Assembly (NCBI RefSeq): GCF_036965045.1
Contig: NZ_JBALOV010000001.1
Location: 1-64,000, forward strand
Reading direction: 5' to 3'
DNA: 64,000 nt
Source: Ferdinandcohnia sp036965045
GTDB taxonomy: Bacteria; Bacillota; Bacilli; Bacillales; Bacillaceae_L
Shown here: in pieces, positions 35,088 to 43,227 of the stretch
Position numbering within the stretch: position 1 is the first letter of the stretch
Layout of the letters: each line of letters opens with the position of its first letter
The notes under the pieces: model-generated
Told to the model about the DNA's origin: nothing
The model's input: only the letters and a program-made list of their open reading frames with translations
Database searches by the model: none
Position numbers and translations under genes: made by a program

Positions 35088-35207
35088 TTATTCTTCTTTG
35101 ATTCTAGAGATTGTGTAGCTTAACTGATTGAAAACTTTATTTATCAGCCAAATTATACAAATGGAACTTAAGAAATAAGTGATTAGATAGCTTAAAATGA
35201 CCAACAT
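35088..35207 (-). CDS. Putative 39-residue membrane protein
   Basis: Small open frame found by eye: MLVILSYLITYFLSSICIIW then LINKVFNQLSYTISRIKEE. One membrane-spanning helix (about 3-24) followed by a basic-amphipathic tail. GGAGG stands eight bases before the ATG, which is the main support. It lies about 130 bases upstream of the FbpA-like gene on the same strand and could be expressed with it. No family recognised. Confidence 0.45.
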   Translation of the reverse strand: MLVILSYLITYFLSSICIIWLINKVFNQLSYTISRIKEE

Positions 35208-35383
35208 TTAAATTCCTCCATCATCATCATTTGACCTTATCCTCTGACTCTAGTCATTATAGACGAGGAATCTCTTGAAATTTGTCGATTTATCTAGAAT
35301 TTACAACTCTTAATCGAATTGTTAACCTGCTTTAATAAAAGAAAAACTTGTAATTAATTCTTAACCCTTTGCGCTTTGAATAT

Positions 35384-35414
35384 AAAAAAGGCCCCGAATC
35401 TTATAATTCGAGAC
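35384..35414 (-). terminator. Terminator after the broken gene
   Basis: Minus strand GGTCTCGAATT pairs with GATTCGGGGCC, followed by TTTTTTAT. Lies about 90 bases beyond the stop of the interrupted gene. Confidence 0.75.
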
Positions 35415-35505
35415 CACAATAATAAATAATTTATAGATTAAGAAGTATTCGCCCAAGCTCATCCATATTTTAATATTATTATCCATGTGTATACTTCTAG
35501 TTCTA

Positions 35506-35901
35506 TTACTTGAGGTTACTTAAAAAAACCTCATACTGTTCTCGAACAAAACCTTTTACAAGTTCAAGTTTTTCTTTCGTATTTATTACTTCAAACGGAA
35601 CATAAATTTCATGTTTTTTTAATGCAAAACTTCTCATTTTTTCAATTTCAAAATCCAATAGTTTTTGAATTCCTTTCTGAATCTCTTTCCCTTTTAATGA
35701 TTCCTTATTACCTGGATCGACATGGAGGATTAAACAGCTGTATCGTTTTTCTCCATACAGTGTGGCAAACTTCGGCATTTTCCCCCAAAAAAGGATTGGT
35801 TTCTATCCTAGTGTTAAACTTTTTGGGGCCAAGGTGAATTCCATTCGACCCAATCCACTTAGAAATTTATGTAGTTCACTAAATACATGTAATTCGTTCA
35901 T
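35506..35901 (-). pseudogene. Unknown gene interrupted by an in-frame TAG
   Basis: A start with a good ribosome site (GGGGGAGAGAG) at 35901 reads MNELHVFSELHKFLSGLGRM...KSLTLG, then hits TAG at 35803..35805, and the same frame continues with KPILFWGKMPKFATLYGEKR to a normal stop at 35506 (131 codons plus the stop). The two parts read as one smooth protein, so a nonsense mutation in a small cytoplasmic protein gene is the simplest view. Translation could still restart at ATG 35778 to give 90 residues. I do not recognise the family. Confidence 0.55.
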
Positions 35902-35999
35902 TTATCTCTCTCCCCCTAGCATAATATTTTCATTTAATGTTAGATTAACTCCAAAAAAATAAAATGATAATAGCATATTCATTTTCCCACCTTTCACCC

Positions 36000-36046
36000 T
36001 TACAATCTTTTAACAAAGAATCAACTATTCTTTACAAATATTAAAT
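36000..36046 (+). promoter_or_regulatory. PhoP-box-like array before secreted choice-of-anchor I gene
   Basis: Five TT(A/T)ACA-like hexamers occur with 10-11-base period: TTACAA at 36000, TTAACA at 36010, TCAACT at 36021, TTTACA at 36031 and TTAAAT at 36041. This is the design of Bacillus PhoP binding sites. A TAAGAT -10-like hexamer follows about 20 bases later. Indicates phosphate-starvation control. Confidence 0.5.
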
Positions 36047-36132
36047 GCCCTTGAAATATTGCTAGGTTAAGATTTCTATATCTATCGTACCATTTTGTAT
36101 TTGGATAGAAAATAAAAGGTGGAGGCAATAAA

Positions 36133-37848
36133 ATGCAGAGTCATAAAAAGCTTAAAATGTTCAGCAAAGTACTTTTAGCTGGTTTTTTACTAGGTTCAGC
36201 AAGCTCAATTATTGGTAATCAGGCACATGCAAAAATGGAAATTCAAAATCAAGATGAGGTTAAAAAGATTGCAGGCTATAGCATAGGTTCAATCAATGAA
36301 GATGGCGGTGTTGCTGAAATAGTTAAGTATAATGCTGCTAACCAAAAGTTTTACGTGATTAATGGCCATGGACAGACAATTGATATTGTGAGTCTAAAAG
36401 GTTTAACCTCTACGGACACAGTGCAGAAACTACAAAAAGAAAAGTCTATTAATATTGCAGACGCTGTGAACTCCGATACTTTTACTTATGGAGACTTAAC
36501 AAGCATTGATATAAATAACTCACAAGATTTAATTGTTGCAGCGGTACAAGATGCGGATTATACAAAAAACGGAAAAATTGTTGTCATGAATCCTAATGGT
36601 GAAATTCAAAAAACGTTTGATGCAGGTGTTCAACCTGACATGGTTAAAATTACAACTAATGGAAAGTACATTTTATCAGCGAACGAAGGGGAACCACGTA
36701 ATGGTCTTCGAGGGGAGGACCCTGAGGGATCAGTTACAATAGTTGAAACCACATCTGGAAAAGCGACACACCTTACCTTCAATGATGCAAGTGTGATTGA
36801 TGATGATGTACATATTCGCAACAATGGTACAAAAGCAGATGCTAGTAAAGATTTTGAACCTGAATACATTGCGGTCTCAAAAGATGGTAAAAAGGCATAT
36901 GTAACTCTACAAGAGAATAATGCGATTGCTACAATTGATATTCAAAAAGCCAAAGTTTTATCTGTTAAATCTCTAGGTTATAAAGACCACTCCATCGCAG
37001 GTAATGAATTGGATGCAGCAAGAAATGGTGAGATAGAATTTGAAAGACTACCAATTTTGGGAGCTTATATGCCCGATGGGATTGCACATGTAACCATCCG
37101 TGGTGTCGATTATCTTGTTACTGCAAATGAAGGAGATGCGACAGAGTGGCCTGAGGATGACTCGGATTTTATTAATGTTGCAGATTTTAAAGATGAAAAA
37201 GATAAAATTACACTTGACACAAGTCTGTTTAAAGGAATGACAGCAGAGGAAGCACAAGCAACATTCGAAAGTATGAAAAATTCAACGGATTTTGATAAGC
37301 TTGAAGTGCTAACAGATCGTGGAAATGATGCCATTTATACGTTGGGAGGGCGCTCTTTCTCTATTTGGAAGGCTGATACAATGGAACTCGTTTACGATAG
37401 TGGAAGTGATTTCGAAACGATCACTTCAAGCCGTTTCCCAGATGTATTTAACTGGTCTAATGACGATGATGCATTTGAAAAGCGTAGTACAAAAAAGGGA
37501 CCTGAGCCTGAAGATGTGAAAGTTGGGATGATTGGTAATCAAGTATATGCATTTGTAGGACTTGAAAGAATTGGTGGAGTAATGACATATAACATTACCG
37601 ACCCTCAGAATCCACAGTTTGCAAACTATAATAATACTAGAGACTTTTCACAAGCGATAGCTGGTGATGTATCACCTGAAGGACTAGAATTTATCGCACA
37701 TAATGAAAGTCCTACTGGAAATCCACTTGTTTTAGTAGGTAACGAAGTAAGCGGCACTGTTTCTGTTAATGAAATCCAAGTAAAGCACGGGAAGCTTGGC
37801 AAAACACACCCCGCAAAGAATGGCAATAACGAATACAAAGTTAAATAA
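36133..37848 (+). CDS. Secreted choice-of-anchor I domain protein
   Basis: A 571-residue exported protein. Signal peptide: basic start MQSHKKLKMFSK, hydrophobic core, cleavage expected after QAHA (about residue 33). The mature part is a beta-propeller-like choice-of-anchor I domain with repeated strands such as YNAANQKFYVINGHGQTIDIV, ISANEGEPR-type LSANEGEPRNGLRGEDPEG, YVTLQENNAIATIDIQ and LVTANEGDATEWPEDDSDF, plus GGVMTYNITDPQNPQFANY. Related proteins are often annotated as alkaline phosphatase or phosphoesterase-like, but the catalytic function is unproven. No sortase motif or membrane tail is seen. The PhoP-box-like array upstream fits a role in phosphate starvation. Confidence 0.82.
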   Translation: MQSHKKLKMFSKVLLAGFLLGSASSIIGNQAHAKMEIQNQDEVKKIAGYSIGSINEDGGVAEIVKYNAANQKFYVINGHGQTIDIVSLKGLTSTDTVQKLQKEKSINIADAVNSDTFTYGDLTSIDINNSQDLIVAAVQDADYTKNGKIVVMNPNGEIQKTFDAGVQPDMVKITTNGKYILSANEGEPRNGLRGEDPEGSVTIVETTSGKATHLTFNDASVIDDDVHIRNNGTKADASKDFEPEYIAVSKDGKKAYVTLQENNAIATIDIQKAKVLSVKSLGYKDHSIAGNELDAARNGEIEFERLPILGAYMPDGIAHVTIRGVDYLVTANEGDATEWPEDDSDFINVADFKDEKDKITLDTSLFKGMTAEEAQATFESMKNSTDFDKLEVLTDRGNDAIYTLGGRSFSIWKADTMELVYDSGSDFETITSSRFPDVFNWSNDDDAFEKRSTKKGPEPEDVKVGMIGNQVYAFVGLERIGGVMTYNITDPQNPQFANYNNTRDFSQAIAGDVSPEGLEFIAHNESPTGNPLVLVGNEVSGTVSVNEIQVKHGKLGKTHPAKNGNNEYKVK

Positions 37849-37930
37849 GAACATATCTAATACAAAGCTTAATTTCTTAAGGGAGAGGTTAAGCTTTTGT
37901 ATTTTAAAGAATCTGTACAACTTTCAAAAA

Positions 37931-37968
37931 AATGGTGGGACACGGTACCTGTCCCCGCGTCCCACCCC
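37931..37968. repeat. Dispersed palindromic repeat, copy 1
   Basis: GGTGGGAC...GTCCCACC hairpin around ACGGTACCTGTCCCCGC. One of five related GGGAC/GTCCC palindromes in the window, each just outside a gene end and often preceded by AAAATGGTGGGAC. Lies after the secreted protein gene and beside the glpQ remnant. Confidence 0.7.
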
Positions 37969-37974
37969 TTTATA

Positions 37975-38098
37975 CTAATCCGTATCGCCCTATCCGGAAA
38001 ATCCGTTATAATCGCTTCGACTTGTAAAATTAGTAATCTTTCAATATCAGTTGGTTCATTGACAGTCTAGACCCCTAATTGATTATAGAGACCATGAA
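37975..38098 (-). pseudogene. 3' remnant of a glpQ-type phosphodiesterase gene
   Basis: Minus-strand translation gives GLYNQLGV, a TAG stop, then TVNEPTDIERLLILQVEAI and ITDFPDRAIRI. This matches the C-terminal end of the intact phosphodiesterase at 39859..40713 (GLYNKVRVWTVNEPNEIE, LLRLQVDAIITDFPDRAIRI), with the Trp codon turned into TAG. Only about 40 codons are left, and no start remains. It appears to be a decayed duplicate or the stump left by a deletion. Confidence 0.85.
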
Positions 38099-38127
38099 AA
38101 TTCTTGACATTATTAGTAGTCATAAAA

Positions 38128-38178
38128 CATAAAACACACTTCGCTTATCTCTTTAGAAAGAGGGAAGTGTGTTTTATG
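38128..38178. terminator. Terminator after brnQ (possibly bidirectional)
   Basis: CATAAAACACACTTC pairs perfectly with GAAGTGTGTTTTATG around a 21-base loop. It lies 30 bases beyond the brnQ stop; A/T-rich flanks on both sides would permit use in either direction. Confidence 0.75.
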
Positions 38179-38209
38179 TTCAGAAACCTTTATTTAACGA
38201 GAAAGCTAC

Positions 38210-39517
38210 TTAATTAGCAACCGAATGCTCTTTTGCTTTCTCCTTTTCTTTAAATCTTCCAATCACTGCGCCGCCGACGAAACCAATTATTGCTGGAATT
38301 AACCATGCGAACCCATTACTGCTCAATGGAATCATCCCAATTATACGAGATAAAAATGGTATATTTACGGCTGATGTCAAAGCTTCAGTTACGCTAATAA
38401 TCACTGTTAATAACACGGCACCTTGAAAGGAGGCAGTGTTTGGTAAGTGCCTGTGGAAGATCCCAACCAATATGACTACGATACAAATCGGGTAGATTGC
38501 CTCATAAAGCGGTGTTGCGATAAATACGATTCGATCTACACCTAATAATGCAATGGCAATGCCAAGGACGCAGACGATGGCCGCAGTTGTTTTATAACTC
38601 AGCTTTCCATTTGTTAAACTATCAAAAAATTGAGCAACAGCTGTAGTCAAGCCAATCGCAGTAGTCAAACACGCTAATGCTACCACGATCCCTAAACCGT
38701 AAAGCCCGCCATTACCTAATATCGATTCTACAATCCCTAATAATAGTTCGGCCCTATCTATGTTTTGAGGATACATCCCACTGCCTGAAGCCCCTAAATA
38801 TAAAAGCCCCGAATAGATGATAACTAAAAAGGTAAGGGCGATGAGCCCAGCATAAGCGGTCATTTTATTTCTTTCCTTTTCAGACCGATATCCTTTGCCA
38901 ACAATATGTGAAATAAACACACTTGCAACCATAAAACTTACTAATAAGTCTCCTGTTTGATATCCGCCGAGAAAGGCATTAACAAAACTACTTGAAATAT
39001 CTGTGTCCACTGGTTGTCCAACCGGCTTTATGATTCCATTTATGATGATGGCAATTAAAATGACAACCAATGCAGGTGTTAAAAAAGCTCCCAATTTATC
39101 GATAACATTGTTCCTGTCATTTACAAAATAAAAAGTTAACGCAAAGAAAATGATGACAATAGGTGCTGCCGGAATCGATGGGAAAACTGCCTGAATACCT
39201 AATTCATGAGTAACAGCTCCTGTTCTTGGAATGGCGATAAAGCTTGAAAATAACATAATGCCTAGCAGTATCCATTGTGAAAATTTAGGATGTACTTTTT
39301 TAGTCAATTGATCTACGGTACCACCTGCATAACCGATAATATAAATCGCTACTATAGGGAAAATGACCCCTGAAATAATGAATCCGATGCTGCCGCTAAA
39401 CCAATCTGCACCGGACTGTAACCCTAAAAATGGTGGAAAAATTAAATTCCCTGCACCAAAGAATGTTGCAAAAAGCGCAAGTCCAATTATAATGCTATCT
39501 CTTAGAGGTTTTTTCAT
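38210..39517 (-). CDS. brnQ: Branched-chain amino acid:cation symporter
   Basis: A 435-residue membrane protein of the LIVCS family that takes up leucine, isoleucine and valine with Na+ or H+. Landmarks: GLALFATFFGAGNLIFPPFLG at the start (first helix), SFIAIPRTGAVTHELG, LGGYQTGDLLVSFMVASVF and ASGSGMYPQ. About 12 membrane segments. ATG with GAAGGAC upstream. It stands alone between two terminators. No T-box or other riboswitch was found in its upstream region. Confidence 0.92.
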   Translation of the reverse strand: MKKPLRDSIIIGLALFATFFGAGNLIFPPFLGLQSGADWFSGSIGFIISGVIFPIVAIYIIGYAGGTVDQLTKKVHPKFSQWILLGIMLFSSFIAIPRTGAVTHELGIQAVFPSIPAAPIVIIFFALTFYFVNDRNNVIDKLGAFLTPALVVILIAIIINGIIKPVGQPVDTDISSSFVNAFLGGYQTGDLLVSFMVASVFISHIVGKGYRSEKERNKMTAYAGLIALTFLVIIYSGLLYLGASGSGMYPQNIDRAELLLGIVESILGNGGLYGLGIVVALACLTTAIGLTTAVAQFFDSLTNGKLSYKTTAAIVCVLGIAIALLGVDRIVFIATPLYEAIYPICIVVILVGIFHRHLPNTASFQGAVLLTVIISVTEALTSAVNIPFLSRIIGMIPLSSNGFAWLIPAIIGFVGGAVIGRFKEKEKAKEHSVAN

Positions 39518-39801
39518 ATGGTAATCAGTCCTTCTCTCTTATGTACTATTTGTTTGAATTACTTTTAAAGATTTTTTTATTAGATAACCGTAGATGATTT
39601 CAAATTCCGATTTAATTATTCAATTATTACCCCTTTTCTGAAATATTTGGATAAACTTTGCTGCATCGGCTACCTCGTGCTGGTAACAGTACAGTTATTT
39701 AAAAATATTTTTTAAATATAACACATAATTCACAAAAATGGAAATTCTATCTTTTCATTTCACCGATAATATCCAACCAAACAAAAAGGAAAATGAACAA
39801 A
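39518..39801. other. Intergenic stretch upstream of brnQ
   Basis: About 280 bases between brnQ and the terminator of the glpQ gene. It is AT-rich with no convincing open frame, and I see no T-box core or other known leader. The brnQ promoter is presumably here but no clear -35/-10 pair stands out. Confidence 0.4.
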
Positions 39802-39836
39802 ATAAAAGACCCTGAATTCACCGCAATTCAAGGTCC
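39802..39836 (-). terminator. Terminator after glpQ-type gene
   Basis: Minus strand GGACCTTGAATT pairs with GAATTCAGGGTC, followed by TTTTATTTT. End of the ugp-glpQ operon. Confidence 0.82.
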
Positions 39837-39858
39837 CTATGTTTATAGTTTTTCAGCA

Positions 39859-40713
39859 TTATACTAAGTTCAACTGTTCATTTCTTATCCGTATTGCCCT
39901 ATCAGGAAAATCAGTGATAATCGCATCAACCTGCAATCTTAGTAAACTTTCAATTTCATTTGGCTCATTGACAGTCCAAACTCTTACTTTATTGTAAAGA
40001 CCTTGCAAACTCTCATCATTGTCCTCAATTGCCTTCTTGTTGAGGTAATTGATTATTTCCATTGGAAGGTACATTGGAAATTGTTTGTTGAATTGTAGCA
40101 GTTGTTGGAATATTTCGTTCTTTGGTAAAAGAATCGTTTTGTTTAAATGTAAAGCCTCTAAATCTAAGGCTTGAATATAATCGTAAGGAAGGGAAATCAC
40201 ATCATTTAGCAACCAGGCTATTTTCGCATTGGAATCGAGCTGCTTCATTCGCAAAATTGATGGCAAATGGAACGAAGAATAAATGATACTCCTATTCTTT
40301 CCATATTGTTCAACGATTTTTAGAATCTTCTCCTCAATTCCTTCGTAAGGTATGGCATAGGTTTTTAGTTCGATATTAAGTTCGACAGCAGACGGAGCCA
40401 ATAAAATGAGGACCTCTTCTAATGTTGGGACCTGTTCCTTATCCCAAGCATCTTCGTATTTGTCAAAGTGAGTAAACCGTTTCCCAGCGCTACATTTTTT
40501 GATTTCAGCTAAGGTCAAGTCTTTAATCCACCCTGTTCCATTTGTTGTTCGATCAAGGGTTTCATCATGAATCACAACAACTTCCCCATCCTTTGTCAAA
40601 TGGACGTCTAATTCTAAACCGTCAACACCTTGATCAATAGCCTTTTTAAAACCAAGTAACGTATTTTCCGGATAAATCCCCTTTGCTCCGCGGTGCCCGT
40701 AAATTTTTGTCAT
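39859..40713 (-). CDS. glpQ: Glycerophosphodiester phosphodiesterase
   Basis: A 284-residue GDPD-family enzyme hydrolysing glycerophosphodiesters to glycerol 3-phosphate and an alcohol. Catalytic segments: IYGHRGAKGIYPENT (HRG), LELDVHLTKDGEVVVIHDETLDRTTNGTG (Glu/Asp metal ligands and His), and WTVNEPNEIESL and ITDFPDRA at the end. No signal peptide, so it is cytoplasmic and acts on glycerophosphodiesters imported by the ugp transporter. Last gene of the ugpCAEB-glpQ unit; AAGGAAGGG precedes the ATG. Confidence 0.9.
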   Translation of the reverse strand: MTKIYGHRGAKGIYPENTLLGFKKAIDQGVDGLELDVHLTKDGEVVVIHDETLDRTTNGTGWIKDLTLAEIKKCSAGKRFTHFDKYEDAWDKEQVPTLEEVLILLAPSAVELNIELKTYAIPYEGIEEKILKIVEQYGKNRSIIYSSFHLPSILRMKQLDSNAKIAWLLNDVISLPYDYIQALDLEALHLNKTILLPKNEIFQQLLQFNKQFPMYLPMEIINYLNKKAIEDNDESLQGLYNKVRVWTVNEPNEIESLLRLQVDAIITDFPDRAIRIRNEQLNLV

Positions 40714-40804
40714 CGAAAACCATCCCTTCCTTGCAATTTTAATTCAATAAACTGAAACGAAAAAAAGCGGGGTATCTAACTTTTCGTGGGATTTTATTGT
40801 AAAA

Positions 40805-40842
40805 ATGGGCGGGACACGGTACTTGTTACCGTGTCCCTAACC
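40805..40842. repeat. Dispersed palindromic repeat, copy 2
   Basis: GGGACACGGTA pairs with TACCGTGTCCC around a short loop, within the ugpB-glpQ gap. Same family as copy 1 (shares GGGACACGGTAC). On the minus strand it is followed by ATTTTTAC and could weakly terminate transcription between ugpB and glpQ. Confidence 0.7.
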
Positions 40843-40843
40843 A

Positions 40844-42211
40844 TTACTTCGCTCTTGCTTTGTTTGCTTGTTCAATTGCCTTGTTGAATTGTTCCACTGA
40901 CGTATTATAGGCCTCATCTACAGAGCCACCGTTGTAAACTGATTCAAGTGCTGTTTCCATTACTTTTCTTCCTTGTGGAAGCATATCCATTAACGCACCT
41001 TGTGTAGCAAATGATGATTTAGTTGCTTGTAATTGTTCAACTGTTACACGTAATTGTGGTTTTTCAGCATGCGCATCTATTACCGATTGTTCCTCGTATG
41101 CATCTGGATTGATGGCGAAGTAGCCTGTACCAACATGCCATTTAGCTTGAACTTCTGGAGTCTGTAAATATTTCATAAATTCCCATGCAGCATTTGTTTC
41201 TGCTTCTGGTTTTCCATCAATCATCCAAAGACTTGCTCCACCAATTACGACACCTTCACGTTCCTTATTTTCAGGGTGTGGAAGGAATGCAATCCCTACT
41301 TCAAATGGAGCATTATCGATAACATCTCTTGCACTTGCTGAAGATTGTAAGAACATAGCGACATCGCCCGCTAAGAATCCAGCAACCATGTTATCTCCAT
41401 TTGTCCCATAATTCGCAAATGTCTTATCATCTACCATTCGCTTAACCCATTCAAAAATGGACTTTCCTTCTTCTTCTGTCCAGCCAATTTCAGTAGCCGT
41501 GTCTGAACGTCCATTGTCATTGTTTAGCAGTAATGCACCTTGGTTTGCTAATAATTGCTCCCACAACCAACCATATGCTTGTAAAGCGAAGCCTTTCATT
41601 TCCGGATTGGATTCAACGATTGCTTTACCAGCTGTTTCCACTTCTTCATATGTTGCTGGTGGTGTTTCTGGGTCTAAACCAGCTGCTGTAAATGCATCCT
41701 TGTTATAATACATAACTGGTGTAGACGAGTTAAACGGCATCGAATAAAACTTTCCATCTAATGAGTAGTAATTAATAATGTTTTCTTCTAAACCACTCAT
41801 ATCGTAACCATCAGCATCTACTAATTCCTGAATTGGTTTGATATTTCCACTATTAATCATGGACATCGTTCCGATTTCGAAGGTTTGAATCATTGTAGGT
41901 GCACTATCTGTCCCAGCAACAGCATTAAATTTGGTTAATGATTCATCATAGGTACCTTGATATTCAGCATTTACTTGAATCTCTTCTTGTGAATGATTGA
42001 AGTCTTCTACAATTCCATTCAATGCTTCTTGGCCCGCTCCACCCATGGAGTGCCAGAATGTAACAGTCTGTTTTTCACTTTTTTCTTCAGAATCTGAACC
42101 ATTTCCTGAGCCAGTGTTTTGCTCACCTTCCCCAGCAGTGGATTCGCCTCCTGCACAAGCGGCTAGGAGTAAAACGAAACCTAAGGCAAGGGTCATCATG
42201 ATTTTTTTCAT
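40844..42211 (-). CDS. ugpB: ABC transporter substrate-binding lipoprotein, glycerol-3-phosphate type
   Basis: About 455 residues. Lipoprotein signal peptide MKKIMMTLALGFVLLLAAC with lipobox LAAC, then an acidic-serine linker. The mature part is a family-1 extracellular solute-binding protein: TVTFWHSMGGAGQEALNGIV at its start (WHSMGG is typical of UgpB), PFNSSTPVMYYNKDAF, and GGASLWMIDG. It captures glycerol 3-phosphate or glycerophosphodiesters outside the membrane. ATG 42211 has AAAGGAG eight bases upstream. Operon with ugpC, ugpA, ugpE and glpQ. Confidence 0.88.
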   Translation of the reverse strand: MKKIMMTLALGFVLLLAACAGGESTAGEGEQNTGSGNGSDSEEKSEKQTVTFWHSMGGAGQEALNGIVEDFNHSQEEIQVNAEYQGTYDESLTKFNAVAGTDSAPTMIQTFEIGTMSMINSGNIKPIQELVDADGYDMSGLEENIINYYSLDGKFYSMPFNSSTPVMYYNKDAFTAAGLDPETPPATYEEVETAGKAIVESNPEMKGFALQAYGWLWEQLLANQGALLLNNDNGRSDTATEIGWTEEEGKSIFEWVKRMVDDKTFANYGTNGDNMVAGFLAGDVAMFLQSSASARDVIDNAPFEVGIAFLPHPENKEREGVVIGGASLWMIDGKPEAETNAAWEFMKYLQTPEVQAKWHVGTGYFAINPDAYEEQSVIDAHAEKPQLRVTVEQLQATKSSFATQGALMDMLPQGRKVMETALESVYNGGSVDEAYNTSVEQFNKAIEQANKARAK

Positions 42212-42229
42212 CAAAATAGCTCCTTTTTT

Positions 42230-42382
42230 AGAGGTTGTTCAAACAGTCGGCTGAAAATGACACATCGAATTTCTGCGTTGGCTTGCTTCTCCGTTCCTCA
42301 CGTATTAACTGCATACGCTCCGGTACTCAAAGCTGCGCCGCCTTGAAATTCTTGGTCCTTTTTACCCTCCTTTTTGAACACT
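42230..42382. repeat. MITE-like intergenic repeat between ugpB and ugpE
   Basis: About 150 bases bounded by GTTGTTCAAA and TTTTTGAACAC, an inverted terminal pair, with inner inverted arms GAATTTCTGCG...GGC and GCC...TTGAAATTC. The GC-richer inner part (TTCTGCGTTGGCTTGCTTC, ACGCTCCGGTACTCAAAGCTG) differs in composition from neighbours and encodes nothing. I recognise this sequence type as a dispersed intergenic element of Bacillus genomes, from memory only. It interrupts an operon without breaking a gene. Confidence 0.65.
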
Positions 42383-42411
42383 CATTTTATTGATATTTTT
42401 CGAGGAATCTG

Positions 42412-43227
42412 TTATTTTACAGCTCCCTCTGTTAAACCTGTTTGTAGCTTCTTTTGTCCTAGGAAAAGCAATATTAATGTTGGGATGATCACGATAACGG
42501 CACCTGCCATGATGACGCCCCAATCATTCAATTGTTCCTGTGTTTGCAATTGCTTTAAGCCGATTTGTACTGTACGGACCGTATCATTGGTGGTCGCCAA
42601 AAGCGGCCATAGATACATATTCCACGATGTTAAAAATCCATAAATCCCTAGTGTAACTAAGCTCGTCTTAGTTACAGGCAAAACGACTGTTAAATAAAAC
42701 TTAAAATCACCAATTCCAACAATCTGACTTGCTTCCCTTAATTCTTTAGGAATTTGTTTAAAATTCTGTCGTAATAAAAATGTTCCAAAGGTTGTTGCAA
42801 AAAATGGAATCGTTAGTCCAGCATAGCTATCAAGCCAGCCTAAATCACGGACAATATGAAAGTTTGGAATAATAGACGCCTCAAAAGGAACCATCATTGT
42901 AGCAATAAATAAATAGAACAAAACATCTCTTCCCTTAAACTCTAAAAATACAAAAGCATACGCCGCTAGACTGGATAATGCCAATTGTCCAAGCATGATC
43001 GCAATCGACACTACAAAACTATTAATCAAATACTGAATTAAAGGAAATCGTTCAAAAGCTGCAACATAATTATCTGCAGTTAGTGTAGTCGGTAAACTGG
43101 CCGTTAGAATATCTTGGTTCGTCATGAAGCTCATGACAATCGCCATTACCGCCGGTCCGGCAACTAAAATAGCCGATACGATCAATAATAGATAGAAGAT
43201 TACTTTTCTTCCAAATGGCATCATCAT
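42412..43227 (-). CDS. ugpE: ABC transporter permease, glycerol-3-phosphate type (UgpE)
   Basis: A 271-residue inner-membrane permease with six predicted helices. The ATPase-coupling EAA loop reads ELREASQIVGIGDFKFYLTVVLPV, and the N-terminal part has SFMTNQDILTASLPTTLTADNYV. Its ATG overlaps the stop of ugpA by four bases (ATGA). Separated from ugpB by the repeat element, but the operon order ugpC-A-E-B is kept. Confidence 0.9.
   Translation of the reverse strand: MMMPFGRKVIFYLLLIVSAILVAGPAVMAIVMSFMTNQDILTASLPTTLTADNYVAAFERFPLIQYLINSFVVSIAIMLGQLALSSLAAYAFVFLEFKGRDVLFYLFIATMMVPFEASIIPNFHIVRDLGWLDSYAGLTIPFFATTFGTFLLRQNFKQIPKELREASQIVGIGDFKFYLTVVLPVTKTSLVTLGIYGFLTSWNMYLWPLLATTNDTVRTVQIGLKQLQTQEQLNDWGVIMAGAVIVIIPTLILLFLGQKKLQTGLTEGAVK

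Noticed and set aside
39518..39801. Possible T-box leader for brnQ
   Set aside because: I looked for the conserved T-box antiterminator core and found none, and no leader terminator precedes the start codon.
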